Shown here: in pieces, positions 1 through 6,982 of the stretch
Numbering within the stretch: the stretch's first letter is position 1
How the letters are laid out: every line of letters starts with the position of its first letter
Assembly (NCBI GenBank): GCA_037444625.1
Contig: JBBIMA010000002.1
Span: 47,058 to 111,057, forward strand
Direction: 5' to 3'
Length of the DNA stretch: 64,000 nt
DNA from: DTHT01 sp037444625
GTDB lineage: Bacteria; Acidobacteriota; Terriglobia; Bryobacterales; Bryobacteraceae
Notes under the pieces: generated by a model
Seen by the model: the letters and a program-made list of their open reading frames with translations, nothing else
What the model was told of the DNA's origin: nothing
Database searches by the model: none
Translations under genes and position numbers: made by a program

Positions 1-7
1 TGAGCAT
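1..7 (-). CDS. Possible start codon of csrA at the window edge
   Basis: An ATG CTC reading on the minus strand begins at position 7, out of frame with fliW and overlapping its last codons. CsrA proteins usually begin Met-Leu, and fliW-csrA is a common conserved gene pair. Only seven bases are visible, so this is inference from context. Confidence 0.3.
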
Positions 8-462
8 ACGGTGTCCTCCTCGCCGCCCCCCGGCAAGGGATGCCGGTGCGAGTAAGGCGAATCGCTGAGGATGGCCTGCACAGCCCGCCGGTTCTCCAGG
101 TTCAGCACCACCGGCGCCAGCAGATTGGCTGTGGGAGGCCGGCCCTCGGCGACCGCCACGATCGCCAGGCACAGCACCTGCCGGCCCATCTCCGGCTGGC
201 GATCCTCGGGCAAACCCAACAGGCGCAGATCCTCGGCGGAAATCGCCAGGCGATAACCCGGCTCGATGGTCTGAACGGGCAAGGTGATGAAACACAAATC
301 GGGCCGGTCCAGGCTCTGCAAGAAGACGATCGGCTCGATGTTCGGCTGGCGGAGCGCCAGGAATCGGTGCTGATCCTCGAAGCCGGGCAGGCCGGCGGGA
401 AACTCGAAGACCGCCTCGGGATCGTACTCAATCGTACCAAAGTGACGGGTGCAGAACTGCAT
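1..462 (-). CDS. fliW: Flagellar assembly factor FliW (3' end cut by window edge)
   Basis: FliW is a small cytoplasmic protein that binds flagellin and antagonises the translational regulator CsrA. The reading frame gives 154 codons without a stop before the window edge, and the family is usually about 150 residues, so little is missing. The start reads MQFCTRHFGTIEYD, and the family hallmark FEFPAGLPGFED follows at about residues 19-30. The ATG at 462 has an AGGAG nine bases upstream. The gene begins inside the last 35 bases of the upstream GDP-mannose dehydratase gene, which suggests translational coupling. No other flagellar gene is in the window. Family assignment rests on these motifs and on the possible csrA start that overlaps its end. 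Confidence 0.85.
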   Translation of the reverse strand, partial: MQFCTRHFGTIEYDPEAVFEFPAGLPGFEDQHRFLALRQPNIEPIVFLQSLDRPDLCFITLPVQTIEPGYRLAISAEDLRLLGLPEDRQPEMGRQVLCLAIVAVAEGRPPTANLLAPVVLNLENRRAVQAILSDSPYSHRHPLPGGGEEDTVCS

Positions 463-1513
463 CGTGGCTGGCTCCTGGGCCGGCGTCGGCGCGCCGGAGA
501 GCGAGATCCAAGGCTTGGAAGTTGCCGCTGAGCGCCGCTTCCACCTGGCGCAGATCGGCCGCCACCATCGAGGCCACCAGCTCGCGGAAGCTGAGCGTGG
601 GTTCCCAGCCGAGCACCCGGCGAGCCTTGGCGGCGTCGGCGCGCAGGCTCTCGACTTCCGCCGGCCGGAAGTAGCGCGGGTCCACCTCGACGAACTGGCG
701 GTAGTCCAGGCCGACCTCAGCGAAAGCCAGCTCGGCGAACTCCCGGACGCTGTGGCTTTCCCCGGTGCCGATGACGTAGTCGTCGGGCTGATCCTGCTGA
801 AGCATGAGCCACATGGCGCGGACGTAATCCGGCGCCCAGCCCCAGTCCCGGCGGGCCTCCAGGTTGCCCAGGTAAAGTTTGCTCTGGAGGCCGTGGCGGA
901 TGCGGGCTGCGGCCCGGGTGATCTTGCGGGTGACGAAAGTCTCGCCCCGGCGGGGGGATTCGTGGTTGAAGAGGATGCCGCAGGAAGCGTGCAGGCCGTA
1001 GCTTTCCCGGTAGTTGACCACCGCCAGATGGGCGAAGACCTTGGCGCAGCCGTAAGGGCTGCGCGGCCGGAAGGGCGTGCTCTCGTTCTGGGGCGGAGGC
1101 GAGGCGCCGAACATTTCGCTCGAGGAGGCCTGGTAAAAGCGGCAGCGAAGATTGGTGCGGCGGATGGCCTCCAACAGGCGCAGGGCGCCGCAGGCGACCA
1201 CCTCGGCGGTGTACTCGGGGATGTCGAAGCTGACGCGGACGTGGCTCTGGGCGGCGAGGTTGTAGATCTCCTCGGGGCGTATCTCCTCCAGCAGCCTGGC
1301 CAGCGAGCTGCCGTCGGTGAGGTCGCCGTAATGGAGGAACAAGCGGGGCCTGGCCTCGTGGAAATCCTGGTAGAGGTGGTCCACGCGGCCGGTGTTGAAG
1401 CTCGAGCTGCGGCGCTTCAGGCCGTGGACCTCGTAGCCCTTGGCCAGCAGGAACTCGGCCAGGTAGGCGCCGTCCTGGCCGGTGATGCCGGTAATCAGCG
1501 CGCGCCGCGGCAC
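428..1513 (-). CDS. gmd: GDP-mannose 4,6-dehydratase
   Basis: This short-chain dehydrogenase/reductase makes GDP-4-keto-6-deoxymannose from GDP-mannose, the first step to GDP-fucose, GDP-rhamnose or GDP-perosamine for surface glycans. The 361-residue length is typical. Visible motifs are the Rossmann GITGQDG near residue 8, the NLAAQSHV stretch, the SSSEMFG catalytic region and the SPYGCAK stretch with the YxxxK pair. The start is taken as GTG at 1513, which puts PRRALITG directly at the N-terminus; the open frame extends further upstream but without family sequence. A GATAAA hexamer lies six bases before this GTG. It diverges from lutA and its 3' end overlaps fliW by 35 bases. Later sugar-nucleotide enzymes are not in the window. 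Confidence 0.9.
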   Translation of the reverse strand: MPRRALITGITGQDGAYLAEFLLAKGYEVHGLKRRSSSFNTGRVDHLYQDFHEARPRLFLHYGDLTDGSSLARLLEEIRPEEIYNLAAQSHVRVSFDIPEYTAEVVACGALRLLEAIRRTNLRCRFYQASSSEMFGASPPPQNESTPFRPRSPYGCAKVFAHLAVVNYRESYGLHASCGILFNHESPRRGETFVTRKITRAAARIRHGLQSKLYLGNLEARRDWGWAPDYVRAMWLMLQQDQPDDYVIGTGESHSVREFAELAFAEVGLDYRQFVEVDPRYFRPAEVESLRADAAKARRVLGWEPTLSFRELVASMVAADLRQVEAALSGNFQALDLALRRADAGPGASHDAVLHPSLWYD

Positions 1514-1564
1514 AATCCCTTTATCGGCCGGGCCGCCCTCCTGGTTTACGGGCCGCCGGTACGG

Positions 1565-1570
1565 TAGAAT
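1565..1570 (+). promoter_or_regulatory. Probable -10 element of the lut operon
   Basis: TAGAAT lies nine bases before the lutA ATG, so transcription would begin within two or three bases of the start codon. No TTGACA-like -35 box is visible at the normal distance. Confidence 0.45.
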
Positions 1571-1579
1571 TTCAACTTC

Positions 1580-2305
1580 ATGCCCGCGCGCGTGTCGCTG
1601 TTCGTCACCTGCCTGGTGGACCAGTTCTTCCCCAAGGTCGGCCTGGCGATGGCCGAAGTGCTGGAACGCATCGGCTACCGGGTGGAGTTCCCCGAGGCCC
1701 AGACCTGCTGCGGCCAGCCGGCCTTCAACACCGGCTACCGCGAGGAGGCCCGGCAAGTGGCGCGGCACTTCCTGGAAGTCTTCGGTCAGGCCGACTATGT
1801 GGTCGTCCCCTCGGGATCCTGCACCGCGATGATCACCCGGCATTACCAGGAGCTGTTCGCCAAGCAGCCCGAGTGGCTGGAGCGGGCCCGCCGGCTGGCG
1901 CCCCGGGTCTGGGAGTTCTCCCGCTTCCTGCTGGAGGTGGCGGGGGTGGAGGACGTGGGGGCGCGCCTGGAGGCGGTCGTCACCTATCACGACGGCTGCC
2001 ACGCCCTGCGGGAGCTAGGCATCCGCGAAGGACCGCGGCGCTTGCTGGCTCGCGTGCGGGGTCTGGAGTTGCGCGAGATGGAGTCGTCAGAAGAATGCTG
2101 CGGCTTCGGGGGCACCTTCGCGGTGAAGTTCCCCGAGCTGTCCGGGGCCATGGCGCGCACCAAGCTGGAGGCCATCCGGCGCACGGGCGCGCGCTACGTG
2201 GTTTCGATTGACTCCAGTTGCCTGATGCAGATCGGCGGGGCGCTGAGCCGGGCCGGGCTGCCGGTCGAGACCCTGCACCTGGCGGAAGTGCTGGCCCGGC
2301 GATGA
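1580..2305 (+). CDS. lutA: Lactate utilization protein LutA, CCG-domain Fe-S subunit
   Basis: LutA is one of three proteins of the LutABC iron-sulfur complex that oxidises L-lactate to pyruvate. The 241 residues match the usual length of about 238. The two cysteine-rich CCG motifs are present: TCCGQPAFNTG with CCG at residues 43-45, and ECCGFGGTF at about residues 172-179, along with the HDGCHALREL segment. These ligate clusters in the related heterodisulfide-reductase and glycolate-oxidase subunits. It is the first gene of a tight operon, with only seven bases before lutB. No LldR/LutR-type regulator is next to it. Confidence 0.92.
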   Translation: MPARVSLFVTCLVDQFFPKVGLAMAEVLERIGYRVEFPEAQTCCGQPAFNTGYREEARQVARHFLEVFGQADYVVVPSGSCTAMITRHYQELFAKQPEWLERARRLAPRVWEFSRFLLEVAGVEDVGARLEAVVTYHDGCHALRELGIREGPRRLLARVRGLELREMESSEECCGFGGTFAVKFPELSGAMARTKLEAIRRTGARYVVSIDSSCLMQIGGALSRAGLPVETLHLAEVLARR

Positions 2306-2312
2306 GTGCGCC

Positions 2313-3746
2313 ATGACGCCCCTTTATCAAATCAACATCCGCAAGACGCTGGCCGACGCCCACCTGGAGGAGGCCATTTACGCGGCCACCGCCCGGCTGA
2401 TGGATCACCGGCGGCAGGTGGTGGCGCCGGAGGTCCTGCCCGACTACGAGGAGCTGCGCGAGCAGGCCCGGCGGATCAAGCAGCACACGCTGGAGAACCT
2501 GGACGCCTATCTGGAGCAGTTCGAGGCGCAGGTCCAGGGACGCGGCGGGGTGGTGGTCTGGGCCCGGGACGGCGGGGAGGCGGCGGACTTCCTCCTCGAG
2601 CTGGCGCGGCGCAAGCAGGCGCGGCTGATCGTCAAGAGCAAGTCCATGACCAGCGAGGAGATCGGCCTGCGCGAGCGCCTCGAACAGCACCATCTGGAAA
2701 CCGTCGAGACCGACCTGGGCGAATACATCATCCAGCTCGCCCAGGAGCGCCCCTATCACATCGTGGCCCCCGCGCTGCACAAGACCCGCTACCAGGTGGG
2801 CGAGATCTTCAGCCGGCGGCTGGGCGTGCCCGAAGAGACCGTTCCCGAAAAGCAGACCAAGATCGCCCGCGCCGTGCTGCGGCAGAAGTTCCTGGCGGCC
2901 GACATCGGGGTGACGGGGGCCAATTTCCTGGTGGCCGACTCGGGCGCCGTGGTCCTGGTGGAGAACGAAGGCAACGCGCGGCTGACCACCAGCGCGCCCC
3001 GCATTCACGTCGCCGTGGCGGGGATCGAGAAGCTGATCCCGCGGGCCCAGGATCTGGCGGTGTTCCTGAAGTTGCTGGGGCGCAGCGCCACCGGGCAGCC
3101 GCTGACGGTCTACACCTCGCTGCTGGCGGGCCCGCGGCGAGAGGGCGAGCTGGACGGGCCGGAAGAGTTTTACGTGGTGCTGCTGGACAACGGGCGCACG
3201 CGGGTGCTGGCGGACCGGGACAAGCGCCAGTCGCTGTACTGCATACGCTGCGGCGCCTGCCTGAACCACTGCCCGGTCTACCGGCGGATCGGGGGGCACA
3301 ACTATCCTTGGGTGTACTCGGGGCCGATCGGCAAGGTCATCTCACCCCAGTTCCAGGGCCTCATGCAGGATCCCTGGCTGCCGTTCGCCTCCAGTTTGTG
3401 CGCCGCCTGCGCCGAGGTTTGTCCGGTCAAGATCGAGATCCCGCGCCTGCTTCTGGAGCTGCGGGCCGAGATCGTCAAGACCTGGCGGCGTGAAGGGCGG
3501 AAGCGGCTGGAGCGCTGGGCCTTCCGCCTGTGGGCCTGGGTGATGCGGCGCCCGCGGATTTACGAGATGCTCGGCCTGGCGGCCGGGGCGCTGATGGGCG
3601 AGGAAGGCGGCCGGAGCTGGTTGGCGAAAGCGCCCGCCCTGCTGAATGCCGGGCCGTTGCGGGCCTGGTTCAGCCAGCGCGACCTGCCGCCGCCGGGCCG
3701 GACATTCCGCCAACTTTGGAGAACGCGCACGGCGAGGGTTCGTTGA
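2313..3746 (+). CDS. lutB: Lactate utilization iron-sulfur protein LutB
   Basis: LutB is the large ferredoxin-like subunit of the LutABC lactate oxidation system. The 477 residues match the family length. The N-terminal part is the LUD domain, and near the middle lie two [4Fe-4S] binding motifs: C310-x2-C313-x2-C316-x3-C320-P and C363-x2-C366-x3-C370-P. The conserved IGGHNYPWVYSGPIG segment sits between them. The C-terminal 100 residues are a DUF3390-like tail. The ATG at 2313 begins the expected TPLYQINI sequence. Spacing of seven bases to lutA and two bases to lutC supports a single transcript. Confidence 0.93.
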   Translation: MTPLYQINIRKTLADAHLEEAIYAATARLMDHRRQVVAPEVLPDYEELREQARRIKQHTLENLDAYLEQFEAQVQGRGGVVVWARDGGEAADFLLELARRKQARLIVKSKSMTSEEIGLRERLEQHHLETVETDLGEYIIQLAQERPYHIVAPALHKTRYQVGEIFSRRLGVPEETVPEKQTKIARAVLRQKFLAADIGVTGANFLVADSGAVVLVENEGNARLTTSAPRIHVAVAGIEKLIPRAQDLAVFLKLLGRSATGQPLTVYTSLLAGPRREGELDGPEEFYVVLLDNGRTRVLADRDKRQSLYCIRCGACLNHCPVYRRIGGHNYPWVYSGPIGKVISPQFQGLMQDPWLPFASSLCAACAEVCPVKIEIPRLLLELRAEIVKTWRREGRKRLERWAFRLWAWVMRRPRIYEMLGLAAGALMGEEGGRSWLAKAPALLNAGPLRAWFSQRDLPPPGRTFRQLWRTRTARVR

Positions 3747-3748
3747 CC

Positions 3749-4402
3749 ATGCCCCGGGAATCGGTTTTGCACAAGGTGCGCACGGCGCTGGCCCGCAAGG
3801 CGGGCCAACCGGCGGCGCCCGCCCCGCCGCCCCGGCTGAGAATTCCGGCGCTGGATCCCGAGGCGCGCTGGGAGCAGTTTGCCCGGGCGCTGGAGAAGCT
3901 GGGCGGCAAGGCGCAGCGAGTCGCCGACCCTGCCGAGGCGGGCCGCTCGGTGGCGGCCCTCATCGGCGACCGCCCGGCGGTGGCCTCACAAGCGCCCTAT
4001 CTGGCCGAATGCGGGATCACCCGGCTGCCTTCGGTGCAGAGCGGCTTCCGCGACCCGGCGGCCCTGCGCGCCGCCTGCGCCGCGGCCGAGTTCGGCATCA
4101 CCAGCGCCCAGTACGCCCTGGCCGACACCGGCACGCTGGTGATCGCGGCCTCCGGCCAGGAACCCCGCTTGATTTCGCTGCTGCCCCCGGTGCACATAGC
4201 CGTGCTGCCCGCGGGCCGGTTGCTGAGCGGGTTGGACGAGCTGTTCGCCGTGCTGCCCGCGCCCGCCGAGTGCGCCAGCGCCCTGGTGCTGATCACCGGC
4301 CCCAGCCGCACGGCGGATATCGAACAGATTCTGGTCCGCGGGGTGCACGGACCGGGCGAGATTCATGTCATTGTGGTGGATGGAAGGGAGACGACAGGAT
4401 GA
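3749..4402 (+). CDS. lutC: Lactate utilization protein LutC
   Basis: LutC is the third component of the lactate oxidation complex, a LUD-domain protein (the older DUF162) without Fe-S cysteines. It has 217 residues, a little shorter than the Bacillus protein of about 240. Typical family segments are EFGITSAQYALADTGTLVI near the middle, LLPPVHIAVLP, and GPSRTADIEQILVRGVHGP at the C-terminus. The start ATG at 3749 lies two bases after the lutB stop; the reading frame is open upstream but runs through lutB. The stop overlaps the next ATG by four bases, so the following outer-membrane gene is probably translated from the same mRNA. Confidence 0.92.
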   Translation: MPRESVLHKVRTALARKAGQPAAPAPPPRLRIPALDPEARWEQFARALEKLGGKAQRVADPAEAGRSVAALIGDRPAVASQAPYLAECGITRLPSVQSGFRDPAALRAACAAAEFGITSAQYALADTGTLVIAASGQEPRLISLLPPVHIAVLPAGRLLSGLDELFAVLPAPAECASALVLITGPSRTADIEQILVRGVHGPGEIHVIVVDGRETTG

Positions 4403-5001
4403 AACGCTGGATGCATGTTCCGCTGTTGCTGGCCTGGGCCGGCGGGGCCGCGGCGCAAGTGGGCGAGATCTCCATCAGCGCGGGGCGGGCCGCCTCCCGC
4501 AACAATGTGCTGGGCACCGAGCGAGACCTGAGCGGCCAGACCCTGGAGTACAAGACGGAGACCGACTTTCGCCTGGGTTTCCGCTTCACCTTCAACTCCT
4601 ACCGGTTCTTCGGGCACGAGATCGGCTACGCTTACAACCACGGCAAGTTCAAGCTCAGCTCGACGCCCCCCGCCGAGGTGGGCATGCCCGTGCATCAGGG
4701 CATGTACAATTTTCTGGGCTACGCCACGCCGGAAGGTTCCTCGATGCGGCCCTTCCTGACCGGCGGCGTGCACTTCAGCACCTTTTATCCGCCCGGAACG
4801 GGGGTCTTTTCGGGCAACGGGGTGACGAAGTTCGGCTTCAATTACGGCGCGGGGTTGAAGTTTCGCCTCAGCGAGATGCTGATCATGCGCCTGGATCTGC
4901 GCGACTACGTCACCGGCAAGCCCTTCGGGGACGCCTTCCCGGATCAGAAGGGGATGCTGCACCAACTGGAAGTCTCCGCCGGGCTGGGGTTCGCTTTCTA
5001 A
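4399..5001 (+). CDS. Small outer-membrane beta-barrel protein
   Basis: The 200-residue product starts with a Sec signal (MKRWMHVPLLLAWAGGAAAQ) and continues as alternating amphipathic strands rich in glycine and aromatic residues, ending in the aromatic residue expected of a beta-barrel C-terminus (GLGFAF). The size fits an eight-stranded OmpA/OmpW-like barrel. Its ATG overlaps the lutC stop by four bases, so it appears to be part of the lut transcript. A role in outer-membrane passage of lactate or another acid is only an inference from that position. No specific family is recognised. Confidence 0.7.
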   Translation: MKRWMHVPLLLAWAGGAAAQVGEISISAGRAASRNNVLGTERDLSGQTLEYKTETDFRLGFRFTFNSYRFFGHEIGYAYNHGKFKLSSTPPAEVGMPVHQGMYNFLGYATPEGSSMRPFLTGGVHFSTFYPPGTGVFSGNGVTKFGFNYGAGLKFRLSEMLIMRLDLRDYVTGKPFGDAFPDQKGMLHQLEVSAGLGFAF

Positions 5002-5022
5002 GCAGGAGGGCCGGCCGGACCG

Positions 5023-5035
5023 CTCCCTGCGGGAG
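5023..5035 (+). terminator. Weak stem-loop after the lut operon
   Basis: CTCCC-TGC-GGGAG forms a short hairpin 22 bases after the barrel gene. There is no T-run, so it is at best a weak terminator. A fresh promoter follows before the PduS-like gene. Confidence 0.3.
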
Positions 5036-5090
5036 GCGGGCGGGCTGTTCTCGGAGAGCGGCGGGGCCGGAGAGCGGCCCGCGCGGGCCG

Positions 5091-5096
5091 TATAAT
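5091..5096 (+). promoter_or_regulatory. Probable -10 element of the PduS/PduT-like pair
   Basis: A perfect TATAAT stands out in a GC-rich stretch, 12 bases before the ATG at 5109. A GAGG at 5098-5101 lies between them. It suggests that this pair can be transcribed independently of lutABC. Confidence 0.55.
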
Positions 5097-5108
5097 TGAG
5101 GTTTCCCC

Positions 5109-6419
5109 ATGCTGGCCGAGAAGCTGAAAGAATGCGGCGTAGTGGGGGCGGGAGGGGCCGGCTTCCCCACCTGCGTGAAGGCCCAGGCGCGGGTGGAATT
5201 CATGATCGCCAACGGGGCCGAGTGCGAGCCGCTGATCCACAAGGACGTCGAGCTGATGCAGGCCTTCCCGGGGGAGATTCTCTCCGGGCTGCTGCTGATG
5301 AGCCGGGCGGTGCAGGCGCGCCAGGTCAAGTTCGGGATCAAGGAAAAGAACGCGCCGGCCGTGGAGGCGATCCGCTCCCAGGCGAAGGCCGGCAGCGTCG
5401 AGCTGGTGCTGCTGGGGGACTTCTATCCTTCGGGGGACGAGTACGAGCTGGTCTACCTGGCGACCGGGCGCCTGATCCCTCCGGGGGGCATTCCGCTCCA
5501 AGTGGGCTGCGTGGTCAACAACGTGGAGACGCTTTACAACGTGCATCGCGCGGCCCAGGGGCTGCCGGTGACCGAGAAATTCCTTTCGGTGAGCGGGGCG
5601 GTGCGCACGCCCAAGTCGTTCTGGGTTCCCGTAGGCACTCCCTTCCGGCAGGTGCTGGAGCTGGCGGGCGGCGCCACGGTGGAGGAATTCGCGCTGCTGG
5701 TCAGCGGGGTGATGATGGGGACCTTGACGTTCGACCTGGAGGAAGTGGTGACCAAGACCACGGCCGGGCTGATCGTGCTTCCCCGGCGGCATCCGCTGGT
5801 GGAGCGCAAGAGCCGGCCGGCGGAGGCGCAGAACCGGATCGGCAAGTCGGCCTGCGATCAGTGCAGTTACTGCACGGAACTGTGCCCGCGCTACCTGCTG
5901 GGCTACGAGGTGATGCCGCACAAGGTCATGCGCAGCCTGGGCTTCACGCTCACCGGCGCGCGCAACTGGAACCAGTGGGGCGCGCTGTGCTGCGCCTGCG
6001 GCCTGTGCACGCTCTACGCCTGCCCGGAGGACCTCTACCCGAAGGAGGCCTGCGACCAGGCCAAGCAGGATCTGAGCGAGGCGGGCATTCGTTTCGAGCA
6101 GCGCGCCCCGGTGCGGGTGCATCCCATGAAGCAGGCGCGGCGGGTGCCGCTCAGCCAGCTCCGGCGGCGGTTGAAGATCGAGGAGTACGAACGCCCCACG
6201 CCTTACGAAGCGCTGAGCTGGCAGCCCGAGCGCGTGCGCATCCTACTCAAGCAGCACGCCGGCCGGCCGGCGGAGCCGGCCGTGCGGGAGGGCGAGCGGG
6301 TGCCCAAAGGCGCCGTGCTGGGCCGGGTGGGGCCGCAGGATCTGGGGGCCGACGTGCACGCCAGCATCGCCGGCACCATCAGTCGGGTGACGGGAACTTA
6401 CATCGAGATACGTGCGTAA
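5109..6419 (+). CDS. PduS-like RnfC-family flavin/iron-sulfur oxidoreductase
   Basis: This 436-residue protein has the layout of PduS and RnfC: an N-terminal flavin/NADH-binding segment (GVVGAGGAGFPT, residues 10-21), an SLBB-like middle, two [4Fe-4S] motifs (C249-x2-C252-x2-C255-x3-C259-P and C294-x2-C297-x2-C300-x4-C305-P) and a C-terminal barrel-sandwich domain. In Salmonella, PduS (about 450 residues) is the microcompartment cobalamin reductase carrying FMN and two clusters. Here the usual His after GFPT is Cys22, which adds an extra thiol next to the flavin motif. The gene is two bases before the PduT-like shell gene, the arrangement expected for a PduS-PduT electron conduit. No cobalamin-dependent enzyme is in the window, so the electron acceptor is unknown. 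Confidence 0.85.
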   Translation: MLAEKLKECGVVGAGGAGFPTCVKAQARVEFMIANGAECEPLIHKDVELMQAFPGEILSGLLLMSRAVQARQVKFGIKEKNAPAVEAIRSQAKAGSVELVLLGDFYPSGDEYELVYLATGRLIPPGGIPLQVGCVVNNVETLYNVHRAAQGLPVTEKFLSVSGAVRTPKSFWVPVGTPFRQVLELAGGATVEEFALLVSGVMMGTLTFDLEEVVTKTTAGLIVLPRRHPLVERKSRPAEAQNRIGKSACDQCSYCTELCPRYLLGYEVMPHKVMRSLGFTLTGARNWNQWGALCCACGLCTLYACPEDLYPKEACDQAKQDLSEAGIRFEQRAPVRVHPMKQARRVPLSQLRRRLKIEEYERPTPYEALSWQPERVRILLKQHAGRPAEPAVREGERVPKGAVLGRVGPQDLGADVHASIAGTISRVTGTYIEIRA

Positions 6420-6421
6420 CC

Positions 6422-6973
6422 ATGGCTAGAAACTCCATCGGAGGGATTGAACTGTCGAGCGTCGCCGCCGGCTTCCAGGTCACGGACGCCATGCTCAAGG
6501 CGGCCGAGGTCGAGCTGTTGCTGGCGCGCTCGATCTGCTCGGGCAAGTACCTGACGCTGGTGCGGGGAGACGTGGCGGCGGTGGAGGCCAGCGTGCGGGC
6601 GGGAGCCCAGGCGGGGGAGTTTTCCGTCATAGACAGCTTCGTGATTCCCAACCTGGACGAGCAAGTGTTCCCGGCCATCGCGGGCACCAATAAAGTGGAA
6701 GCGCTGGAGGCGCTGGGGGCGATCGAATCCTTTTCGGTGGCCTCGCTGATCGAGGCGGCCGATGCGGCCGTGAAGGCGGCCAACGTGAAGCTGATCGAGG
6801 TGCGCCTGGCGATGGCGCTGGGCGGCAAGGCCTTCGCCACCCTCACCGGGGAGGTGGCGGCGGTGGAGGCGGCGGTAAGCGCAGGGGCGGCGGTGGCGGC
6901 GCAGAAGGGGCTGTTAGTGAACCGGGTCGTCATCCCTTCGCCGCGCCCCGAACTGTTGAAGGAAATGATCTGA
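6422..6973 (+). CDS. PduT-like tandem-domain bacterial microcompartment shell protein
   Basis: The 183-residue product contains two BMC shell domains (roughly residues 6-90 and 96-178), as in trimeric BMC-T proteins. It follows PduT closely: DAMLKAAEVELLLARSICSGKYL, then LDEQVFPAI, then GLLVNRVVIPSP. Cys39 is in the position of PduT Cys38, which ligates a [4Fe-4S] cluster at the trimer pore in Salmonella and Citrobacter. The second domain carries GGKAFATLTGEV. Only two bases separate it from the PduS-like gene. No BMC-H or BMC-P shell protein, aldehyde dehydrogenase or signature enzyme is found in the window, so a full compartment must be encoded elsewhere or the pair acts alone. Confidence 0.9.
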   Translation: MARNSIGGIELSSVAAGFQVTDAMLKAAEVELLLARSICSGKYLTLVRGDVAAVEASVRAGAQAGEFSVIDSFVIPNLDEQVFPAIAGTNKVEALEALGAIESFSVASLIEAADAAVKAANVKLIEVRLAMALGGKAFATLTGEVAAVEAAVSAGAAVAAQKGLLVNRVVIPSPRPELLKEMI

Positions 6974-6982
6974 AGGAGGCGC

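Noticed and set aside
449..1567. A 372-codon open frame opposite gmd
   Set aside because: Antisense to a gene with full SDR motifs; no domain in its translation.
6422..6973. A full bacterial microcompartment operon
   Set aside because: Only the PduT-like shell protein and its PduS-like partner are present; neighbouring genes are M16 peptidases and lutABC, not shell or core enzymes.
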